DNA of 10,073 nucleotides from SVTX01 sp045659745 (GTDB lineage: Bacteria; Bacillota; Clostridia; Oscillospirales; CAG-272): positions 1 through 10,073 of the forward strand of contig JAZRCL010000019.1 of the NCBI GenBank assembly GCA_045659745.1, read 5' to 3'. The notes beneath the pieces are model-generated. The model searched no databases and was not told where the DNA came from. It worked only from the letters and a program-made list of their open reading frames with translations. This document shows positions 1 through 4,714 of the stretch, in pieces. Every line of letters begins with the position of its first letter. Positions within the stretch are counted from its first letter, which is position 1. The position numbers were made by a program, and so were the translations under genes.

Positions 1-352
1 CCGCCGCCGAGATAAAGAAAATCGCGATGTTGATCCAGTCGGGCGAGCTTCCGATTACGCCGTTGTAGGTGTAAAAGAGAATAGGAATCAGGACGAGCCC
101 GAGCAGTGTGCCCTTGAGCTTTACACACCAAAAATTCTCTCGATCTCGGAAGAAAAAGCTCTGCACGATAGCATATATAAACATCGGCCAAAAGAGTAGC
201 TTCATATGCTCCCAGGTCGACTCGTTCACGCCCGAAAACGGCGCGATCCAAGCGGCTTTGCCAAGCCAATCATACAGAAAATGCAACAACGTCCCGCCAA
301 GCGATGTCACGGCAAAGCCAATCAGCTGCCAGAGATTTATAGATCTTTTCAT
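1..352 (-). CDS. DUF6512-family multi-pass membrane protein, N-terminal part (runs off left edge)
   Basis: Reading the minus strand from the ATG at 352-350 gives 117 residues without a stop before the window ends, so the C-terminus is missing. The start is set by GAGGTGG a few bases upstream. Visible are a first hydrophobic helix (about residues 7-27), a conserved-looking VNESTWEHMKLLFWP block (42-56) running into a second helix (about 52-68), a short basic/acidic cytoplasmic-type turn (RDREN, 69-73), a third helix (about 82-98) and the beginning of a fourth (107-117). From memory of the family, the ESTWEHMK(L/I) block is the hallmark of DUF6512 proteins of Firmicutes, which have no established biochemical function; I make this match by pattern only. 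No strong promoter is visible between this gene and the hairpin at 416-447. Function unknown, membrane location likely. Confidence 0.8.
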   Translation of the reverse strand, partial: MKRSINLWQLIGFAVTSLGGTLLHFLYDWLGKAAWIAPFSGVNESTWEHMKLLFWPMFIYAIVQSFFFRDRENFWCVKLKGTLLGLVLIPILFYTYNGVIGSSPDWINIAIFFISAA

Positions 353-410
353 ATTCCACCTCAAATATTTATTCAAGTAAATTGTATTCAAAAACAGGCG
401 GAAATATACG

Positions 411-447
411 AAAAAGCCTCTGAGGAATCATTTGACTCCTCAGAGGC
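411..447 (-). terminator. Rho-independent terminator, minus strand (second of a tandem pair)
   Basis: A perfect 11-bp inverted repeat, 416-426 (GCCTCTGAGGA) with 437-447, encloses a 10-nt loop that itself can close a further TCA/TGA. Read on the minus strand, the stem is followed directly by TTTTT (complement of 411-415). It lies 41 nt beyond another minus-strand terminator and 64 nt before the start of the DUF6512 gene. It may be a back-up for the 548-1366 operon or a relic of a gene that previously ended here. Confidence 0.8.
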
Positions 448-481
448 GGTTTTGTGTAGAAGAATGTCTATTGAGAAAATT

Positions 482-512
482 AAAAAAGAGCAGAAAACAT
501 CGTTTTCTGCTC
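482..512 (-). terminator. Rho-independent terminator of the 548-1366 operon, minus strand
   Basis: A perfect 11-bp stem, 488-498 (GAGCAGAAAAC) with 502-512, has a 3-nt loop and, on the minus strand, is followed by TTTTTT (complement of 482-487). It begins 36 nt after the stop of the 191-aa gene, in the right orientation to end that operon. Confidence 0.85.
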
Positions 513-547
513 CTTTGGTGTTTATTATGCTTGCGATTTGCTCTGTT

Positions 548-1123
548 TTATGTGCCGGATATCCAATCCAGGATTTTTTTGCATTTTTCATAATCTGGAT
601 ATCTCTCAGTTGAGAAGCGACCTTGTGTCTTATATATAAGTACGTCTGATAAATCTGCAGGAGGAACAACTACAATTTGTTCCTTGTCGTTTAGATATTC
701 TGCAATGTTGGATTTTTTTGCTTGCAAATACATATCATGATTTAATTGTATTGTATCAATGCTGCCCCCGCGCCATGTTTCCAGTTTATATTTTCCAGTT
801 TTCTTTACATCCTTTACATAGTCATAGCCACCGGTTGTATAAGTTCCGCCAACAGTTGCACTTCCAGTGGTGACGGAACCGTAATGTAATTTTTCGGATT
901 CGTGAGCTACGGATATTTCTTTAACTGGTACAATTTTAACAAATGATTTAATTTGCGGAGAGCGCACGTTCAATGTCATGCAGTCGTTGTAGTCTCTTGT
1001 AAATAATTTATTGGCGGCTTCTGCTGTGTCATTGTCTTTTTTTGCTTTGCGATACTTAAAAAAACCTATAACTGCAAAGAGAACTATAGTAAAAATTATC
1101 GCAAGAATAGTTGTATCTTCCAT
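548..1123 (-). CDS. Membrane-anchored protein of unknown function (191 aa)
   Basis: I do not recognise this protein. An N-terminal hydrophobic helix (about residues 5-22, TTILAIIFTIVLFAVIGFF) is followed at once by KYRKAKK. By the positive-inside rule this suggests an N-out anchor with the rest of the protein in the cytoplasm. The soluble part contains a Gly/Thr/Ser/Tyr-rich stretch (about 82-100, YGSVTTGSATVGGTYTTGGY) that looks like a beta-rich or flexible linker, then a mixed domain with a Pro/Val patch (VVVPP) and a Trp-containing C-terminus. The start has a GAAAGGAA ribosome binding site. It follows the 73-aa gene by 21 nt and shares its promoter, so the two should be co-expressed under the divergent XRE regulator. 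Base composition is noticeably more AT-rich than that of the GH39-like, comM and gltA genes, which hints at a separate origin. No catalytic motif is visible. Confidence 0.75.
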   Translation of the reverse strand: MEDTTILAIIFTIVLFAVIGFFKYRKAKKDNDTAEAANKLFTRDYNDCMTLNVRSPQIKSFVKIVPVKEISVAHESEKLHYGSVTTGSATVGGTYTTGGYDYVKDVKKTGKYKLETWRGGSIDTIQLNHDMYLQAKKSNIAEYLNDKEQIVVVPPADLSDVLIYKTQGRFSTERYPDYEKCKKILDWISGT

Positions 1124-1144
1124 AATAACATTCCTTTCTATAGA

Positions 1145-1366
1145 TTATTTTTGTGATAATTTAATATTAGCGTTCTTAAAGAAATCGCGCAATATTTCAT
1201 CTCTTTTTTTCATGCAATTCTTACACATACCCAGTTCCCGCCCGTGCTGTTGTAGCGCCTCGTCTTCGGAATCATATCCTATTAGGTCAGGACCTTTGGC
1301 GTAATGACAGGCGTCGGCAATGTGTAAAACATGGGAGCCTGTGTTATAGAGATACAATTTGCTCAT
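1145..1366 (-). CDS. Small Ada-like putative zinc-binding protein (73 aa)
   Basis: A 73-aa protein with GGAGGAAA well placed upstream of the ATG. It carries the spacing H15-x4-C20 ... C48-x2-C51 together with YDSEDEALQQHGRELGMCKNC (31-51). This resembles the fold of the Ada metal-binding domain and of the related short modules at the ends of some secreted nucleases, whose pattern is roughly H-x(n)-C ... F-S-x-x-E-A-x(n)-G-x-x-x-C-x-x-C. That similarity is inferred by eye; in that fold the Cys/His residues hold one zinc ion. After the motif comes a charged helical tail rich in Lys. It is the first gene of a two-gene operon transcribed from the consensus promoter at 1443-1471, away from the XRE gene. 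What it binds besides metal cannot be said from sequence. Confidence 0.72.
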   Translation of the reverse strand: MSKLYLYNTGSHVLHIADACHYAKGPDLIGYDSEDEALQQHGRELGMCKNCMKKRDEILRDFFKNANIKLSQK

Positions 1367-1442
1367 GATATTTTCCTCCGCAATGATAAAATTGAGCCAT
1401 AATTCCTATAATTCCAACAAACAGGAACCATACCACACAAAA

Positions 1443-1471
1443 ATTATACACCAATAGCTCCTATTTGTCAA
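1443..1471 (-). promoter_or_regulatory. Consensus sigma-A-type promoter for the 1366-to-548 operon
   Basis: On the minus strand, TTGACA (complement of 1466-1471) and TATAAT (complement of 1443-1448) are separated by exactly 17 nt, a full match to the housekeeping consensus. Transcription should start near 1436, giving a leader of about 70 nt. The 11-bp element at 1454-1464 sits inside the spacer, where a bound repressor would block polymerase. Confidence 0.85.
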
Positions 1472-1490
1472 GGCTTTTTTGAGGTATAAT
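1465..1490 (+). promoter_or_regulatory. Candidate promoter for the XRE gene, sharing its -35 with the divergent promoter
   Basis: TATAAT at 1485-1490 is a perfect -10 placed about 30 nt before the XRE start codon. The only good -35, TTGTCA at 1465-1470, is 14 nt away, shorter than the usual 16-18, and it overlaps the -35 of the minus-strand promoter. The promoter is therefore probably weak or dependent on bound protein. An operator-like element (1486-1496) overlaps the -10. Confidence 0.55.
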
Positions 1491-1520
1491 TCCTATATAA
1501 AGGGAATTGGAGGAAGAAAA

Positions 1521-1847
1521 ATGCTTATTTTTGATTTCAGAGACATTGGCAACAAGCTATATGCGAGCCGCAAAAGACTTGGAATGACGCAAGCGGAGGT
1601 TGCCGAGGCGGCAGGGCTTGCCGATCGCACGTATGCCGACATTGAGCGCGGTACTGTCAATATGAGAATTGAGACCCTCCTCCGCATATGTACCGTTTTG
1701 CACGTCACGCCTGACAGTATTCTGACAGAGCAGGGCGAGGAACATCCTATGGTCGAGCAGATAGTTGAAAAATTGAATTTGTGCACCCCCGAGCAGCAAA
1801 AGACCGCGCTTGCGCTTTTGGACGTGTATCTGAATTCCTTGAATTAA
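1521..1847 (+). CDS. XRE-family helix-turn-helix transcriptional regulator (108 aa)
   Basis: A single Cro/C1-type helix-turn-helix domain occupies about residues 8-69: IGNKLYASRKRLGMTQAEVAEAAGL is helices 1-3, with the recognition helix around ADRTYADIERG and closing helices through TLLRICTVLHVTPDSIL. A short helical tail (about 76-106) may dimerise. I chose the ATG at 1521 because GGAGGAAG lies 6 nt upstream and the HTH domain begins normally; the in-frame ATG at 1479 lies upstream of the -10 box and lacks a ribosome binding site. The gene diverges from the 73-aa/191-aa operon across a region with three operator-like repeats, so autoregulation together with control of that operon is the simplest reading. 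No peptidase or ligand domain is present, so the inducing signal is not apparent. Confidence 0.9.
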   Translation: MLIFDFRDIGNKLYASRKRLGMTQAEVAEAAGLADRTYADIERGTVNMRIETLLRICTVLHVTPDSILTEQGEEHPMVEQIVEKLNLCTPEQQKTALALLDVYLNSLN

Positions 1848-1852
1848 AAAAT

Positions 1853-1889
1853 GGAGAGTTGGGATAAAACCAACTCTCCGTAATTTTTT
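1853..1889. terminator. Bidirectional terminator between the XRE gene (+) and the GH39-like gene (-)
   Basis: A perfect 10-bp stem, 1853-1862 (GGAGAGTTGG) with 1870-1879, closes a 7-nt loop. On the plus strand it is followed by TTTTTT at 1884-1889. On the minus strand it is followed by ATTTTTTAATTC (complement of 1841-1852). It lies 5 nt after the XRE stop and 16 nt from the GH39-like stop, so it can serve both convergent genes. Confidence 0.85.
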
Positions 1890-1895
1890 GTAGTA

Positions 1896-3224
1896 TTAGA
1901 TATTTTCAAACAACGCCACCACGTTTGCGCCGAGTGTGAAGCTCTCGCCGCGCAGGATTTGCGCGGGGTTGTCGAGACTGTGCGCGTCGTCCACGAGAGA
2001 TACGCTCCACTTGCCGTCAAGCTGACAGGTGACGGATTGCGCCTCACCCGTGTTTACAAGCAGCACGGCGGTTTTTTCGCCGTCTGTTGCTCCGAGCGCG
2101 TAAAGGCCGGGAGTTAAGCGTCCAAGCTCGTCCGCGCCGTCAAGGGTAATTTGCGAGCCGAGGCGGTAGAGAATGTTATACGCCTTGAAGGTGTAGAACG
2201 CCTTGAAGGGCTTGAGTGTCATAGGATCAAAGAGACCGCCGTAAGGGGTGATCCATTGGCCGTCGTAATACGCCATAATATCCACGGGGGAGTGCTGCAT
2301 AGCGACAAGCATTTTGCCGAGGTTGGACGAATCCATAAGTGTTCCGCGCACCGAAATGTCGGGGTTCCACTCGTCGATAACACTCTCGGTGTGGGTGAAG
2401 CCGTATGCGTCAAGACGGGCTCTGGCGTGGGCTGCAAAGACTGCATTTTCCTCCGCGCCCGCATAGGAGTGCCACGAGAAGAAATCAAGCGGCGACTTAT
2501 GCTCGGGGCTGGAGATGTATTTGAGAAAGCCCTCGAAAAATTCGATAAAATAGTCTGTGCGGGGGGAGGAGTTTGCCTGAGCGGCGGACGTGTTCAGAAT
2601 ACTGTAAAAACCGCAGGAGCCGTAGCCGCCGATCTTTATGTTGGGGAAACAAGACTTTAGGTGATTTGCCGCAACCTCATAAAGAGAGAAAAATTCCTCT
2701 TTTGTGCCAAGCCACATAGGGCTGTCCTCGGGATTGGGCTGATTGTCGGGCTCGTTCCAGATCTCCCAATATTCAATATTAAACTCAAAGCCGTCAGCCC
2801 AACCGCAGTTGTAGTGACGGATAATATGCTCGCAGATTCTCGCCCATTTATAGTAGTTGCGGGGAGGGAATATGCGGCGCGGCTTTATGACCTTTTGCTG
2901 ATTTTCAATGCTGCAGCCGAGTCTGTAAATAGGGCGCGCGCCTGCCGCGATCAGATTTTTTATAAGGTGATCGGTAAAGGCAAAGTCGTAGGACGCGGGG
3001 TTGGCTTCGTCTGCGTCGAAATTTGGGAAAATGTTGTCAATATCCACGAAAATACCGCCGCCGAACTCGCCGCCCGTGTCGTGCAGACGCGAGAACGGAA
3101 TTCCCGCCTCGGTCAGATAGTGGAACATAGAGCAATCCGACCACAAAAGAGGGGCGTTGCACACGCCGTGCAGGGGTTTTATTTTTTTGTCGGAGATTGA
3201 GTTGATTGAAAGTGTAATGCTCAT
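1896..3224 (-). CDS. GH39-like glycoside hydrolase, cytoplasmic (beta-xylosidase-type)
   Basis: The 442-aa product has the signature of a clan GH-A retaining glycosidase of the GH39 (beta-xylosidase/iduronidase) type. WEIWNEPD at 153-160 holds the acid/base Glu158, and VIDEWNP at 282-288 holds the nucleophile Glu285. These fall near the catalytic glutamates known for clostridial-type GH39 xylosidases. Other clan features are PLHGVCNAP near the N-terminus, SRLHDTGG (45-52), FSWHSYAG (249-256) and, after about residue 365, a small beta-rich C-terminal domain typical of GH39. There is no signal peptide, so it should act on imported oligosaccharides. GGAGGG precedes the ATG, and a near-consensus promoter is present. 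It stands alone, with no transporter or other carbohydrate gene in view. The exact substrate (xylo-oligosaccharide or another glycoside) cannot be decided from sequence; family assignment is by motif only. Confidence 0.85.
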   Translation of the reverse strand: MSITLSINSISDKKIKPLHGVCNAPLLWSDCSMFHYLTEAGIPFSRLHDTGGEFGGGIFVDIDNIFPNFDADEANPASYDFAFTDHLIKNLIAAGARPIYRLGCSIENQQKVIKPRRIFPPRNYYKWARICEHIIRHYNCGWADGFEFNIEYWEIWNEPDNQPNPEDSPMWLGTKEEFFSLYEVAANHLKSCFPNIKIGGYGSCGFYSILNTSAAQANSSPRTDYFIEFFEGFLKYISSPEHKSPLDFFSWHSYAGAEENAVFAAHARARLDAYGFTHTESVIDEWNPDISVRGTLMDSSNLGKMLVAMQHSPVDIMAYYDGQWITPYGGLFDPMTLKPFKAFYTFKAYNILYRLGSQITLDGADELGRLTPGLYALGATDGEKTAVLLVNTGEAQSVTCQLDGKWSVSLVDDAHSLDNPAQILRGESFTLGANVVALFENI

Positions 3225-3253
3225 ATCCGCCCTCCTTTTTTCTTACTAAATAT

Positions 3254-3282
3254 ATAATACACTAAAATTTGCATTTTGTCCA
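3254..3282 (-). promoter_or_regulatory. Promoter of the GH39-like gene
   Basis: On the minus strand, TGGACA (complement of 3277-3282) and TATTAT (complement of 3254-3259) are 17 nt apart, each one mismatch from consensus. The GH39-like start codon follows about 30 nt downstream of the -10. An inverted repeat, CCATAG (3280-3285) with CTATGG (3300-3305), abuts the -35 and may be a regulator site. Confidence 0.7.
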
Positions 3283-3335
3283 TAGTAAAATGTAATTATC
3301 TATGGGGGTTTTGGGTATTTGTATATTTTGAAAAC

Positions 3336-3364
3336 TTGACAAAGAGGAAAAAATAATTTATAAT
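3336..3364 (+). promoter_or_regulatory. Consensus promoter directly before the 287-aa gene
   Basis: TTGACA at 3336-3341 and TATAAT at 3359-3364 are separated by exactly 17 nt. The start codon at 3371 is only 7 nt beyond the -10 box, at the place where transcription itself should begin, so the mRNA would have essentially no leader. Confidence 0.8.
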
Positions 3365-3370
3365 ATAAGC

Positions 3371-4234
3371 ATGAAAATATTTAATGAAAATCTTTATTTT
3401 ATAACAACGGCGGCGGAGAGCTTTTGCGAGGTAATTGCCTACCGTTCAAGAAGGGGACAACTTAATCTTGGAGATAATGCGCTTGACCTGCTTGGGGTTC
3501 ATAGCGAGGAAAGGGGATTTTTGATCCGCAATCTGTTTTTAGGCGGAGATAACCCTATAATTATAACCTCGGATAGCGGCGTGCTTGTATTCAATCGCAA
3601 AATGCTATACTCTACGGGAATTTGCTGTATTGTTCAGCCTGAAAATCCCGCAGCGGCGGTCTGCAATGCCTATAACAACGGTGGATTTTGTCGCGCGATA
3701 ATATCGCCCAAAGCCAAGGCTATGGCGGATATAGCAGATCAAAAAGACAGCGCTCAGGCATATCTTGACATGTCAAGAATTGAGCGTATGCTGTCGGTGT
3801 TTGGCGACAAAGAATGTGCTTTAGCGGGTGACGTTGAGCGCACAGCAACTCTTGTATGTGACTGCATAGGATGCGGAATAGAGCTTTTGGGCGAGCCTAT
3901 GGACTGCGGCAGCTTTGCGTCGCGTGGAATGATATACGCCAATTCTATATATGCCACAACTGTATTGCTTATGGCTTTTTTGGCAAAAATCATCTCTGAC
4001 GGCAGAATTCTTGTGTTGCGCCAAGGACATGATAGCATAAGTCTTTGCATAAACGGAGATTTGAGTTCTGTTGACACAATCAGGGTCACGGACTATATTC
4101 TGCATATCGCGCATCAAAGAGATCTGGAGGTTAACTTGAACCTTACAGACGGAGTTTTGCTTGATATATGCCCGTTTTTCCTCGACATAGGACTCACAGG
4201 TGTGAAAAACCCCACAAAGCTAAAGCAGGAATGA
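3371..4234 (+). CDS. Uncharacterised Cys-rich protein (287 aa) upstream of rbfA
   Basis: I do not recognise this protein. It is predicted to be soluble, with no signal peptide. One hydrophobic stretch (about 195-207, ATTVLLMAFLAKI) looks like a buried helix rather than a clear membrane span. It contains 12 cysteines, including a CDCIGC cluster (C163, C165, C168) and an adjacent pair (C85, C86). Middle and C-terminal parts (about 137-270) alternate helices and strands, loosely recalling signalling/ATPase-type folds, but I see no kinase H-box, N-box or nucleotide-binding glycine motif and assign no function. ATG 3371 is the only conventional start in the open frame; it has no Shine-Dalgarno sequence and coincides with the expected transcription start. 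A GAGG at 3344-3347 would suit an ATT codon at 3356 instead, but that lies inside the promoter. The gene lies 60 nt before rbfA with no terminator between them, so co-transcription is likely. Confidence 0.7.
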   Translation: MKIFNENLYFITTAAESFCEVIAYRSRRGQLNLGDNALDLLGVHSEERGFLIRNLFLGGDNPIIITSDSGVLVFNRKMLYSTGICCIVQPENPAAAVCNAYNNGGFCRAIISPKAKAMADIADQKDSAQAYLDMSRIERMLSVFGDKECALAGDVERTATLVCDCIGCGIELLGEPMDCGSFASRGMIYANSIYATTVLLMAFLAKIISDGRILVLRQGHDSISLCINGDLSSVDTIRVTDYILHIAHQRDLEVNLNLTDGVLLDICPFFLDIGLTGVKNPTKLKQE

Positions 4235-4264
4235 TTTTTTAATTCAAATAATATACTAAACATG

Positions 4265-4281
4265 TGAATTGACACAATTCA
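4265..4281. repeat. Perfect 17-nt inverted repeat just before the rbfA ribosome binding site
   Basis: TGAATTG (4265-4271), a 3-nt ACA centre, and CAATTCA (4275-4281) form a perfect inverted repeat ending one or two bases before the AAAGGA of rbfA. It lacks a T-tract, so it is not a terminator. It could be a protein-binding palindrome or an RNA hairpin next to the ribosome binding site; which one is not decidable from sequence. A TATACT at 4252-4257 might serve as a -10 box for rbfA, but no -35 fits. Confidence 0.5.
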
Positions 4282-4294
4282 GAAAGGACAAAAT

Positions 4295-4714
4295 ATGCCT
4301 AAATACAGACGCGGAAGAATAAACGACGAGATGCAAAAAGAGGTCGCAGTTGCGATACGAAACGTCAAGGACCCCCGTGTTTCGGGTGCGTTTATCAGCA
4401 TTACGGGTGCTGACGTTACGCCTGATTTGAAGTTTGCAAAAATATACTATTCCGCACTTAACGGAGATAAAAAAGAGGTAAAGCAAGGACTTCGCGCGGC
4501 TTCGGGCTTTATCCGCGGTCAGATCGCGAGAAGCATGAATCTTCGTATAACTCCCGAGCTTACCTTTATTGAGGACAGTTCTATCGAGTACGGCGCAAAA
4601 ATATCCAAGATACTTGAGGGAATAACCGTCACAGAGGATATTGATGCTATTCCCGTCGATATCAAGAAGTCAAAGAGAAATACAGAGGAATTTGAGGACG
4701 AGTGCGATGACTGA
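4295..4714 (+). CDS. rbfA: 30S ribosome-binding factor RbfA
   Basis: RbfA binds the immature 30S subunit and helps process the 5' end of 16S rRNA, notably in the cold. The 139-aa sequence shows the full single KH-like fold: the N-terminal helix RGRINDEMQKEVAVAIRN, the DPRV motif (26-29) that opens the first strand, the strand DLKFAKIYYS (44-53), the helix with the family's A-x-G kink at A69-S70-G71, and TPELTFIEDSSIEYGAKISKIL (86-107). A 30-residue acidic/lysine tail follows. The start has AAAGGA 6 nt upstream. In most Firmicutes rbfA follows nusA-infB and precedes nrnA and truB. Here only the rbfA-nrnA pair is kept, with overlapping ends, and an unknown gene takes the place of infB. Confidence 0.97.
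   Translation: MPKYRRGRINDEMQKEVAVAIRNVKDPRVSGAFISITGADVTPDLKFAKIYYSALNGDKKEVKQGLRAASGFIRGQIARSMNLRITPELTFIEDSSIEYGAKISKILEGITVTEDIDAIPVDIKKSKRNTEEFEDECDD

Larger units (their letters stand above)
1399..1496. repeat. Three-copy 11-bp operator-like element in the divergent promoter region
   Basis: ATAATTCCTAT occurs exactly at 1399-1409 and at 1486-1496, and with two changes (ATAGCTCCTAT) at 1454-1464. A weaker copy in the opposite orientation (8 of 11, ACAGGAACCAT) is at 1421-1431, and a partial copy (ATAATTCC) follows the first at 1408-1415. The element has palindromic ends (ATA...TAT). The three better copies lie in the leader of the minus transcript, between its -35 and -10, and on the -10 of the XRE promoter. 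Starts are 55 and 32 nt apart. This is the expected arrangement for operators of the adjacent XRE protein, but binding is inferred. Confidence 0.65.

Noticed and set aside
206..613. Open frame of 135 codons on the plus strand across the hairpins
   Set aside because: It runs antisense to the DUF6512 gene, through both terminators and into the 191-aa gene; there is no ribosome binding site and the product looks like non-coding translation.
1479..1520. Longer start for the XRE protein at ATG 1479
   Set aside because: This ATG lies upstream of the TATAAT box and lacks a ribosome binding site, whereas ATG 1521 has GGAGGAAG at good spacing.
416..1847. The XRE module as a toxin-antitoxin or anti-phage defence system
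   Set aside because: No nuclease, NTPase, kinase, TIR, peptidase or known toxin motif is visible in the 73-aa or 191-aa proteins, so the label would be a guess.
2151..3200. Two plus-strand open frames (2151-2660 and 2661-3200) inside the GH39-like gene
   Set aside because: They are antisense shadows of a gene with full catalytic motifs and good codon structure; neither has a plausible start site nor any recognisable domain.
4641..4706. Longer start for NrnA at 4641
   Set aside because: The extra 22 residues are translated from rbfA coding sequence out of frame and do not resemble the family; ATG 4707 gives the usual overlapping start.
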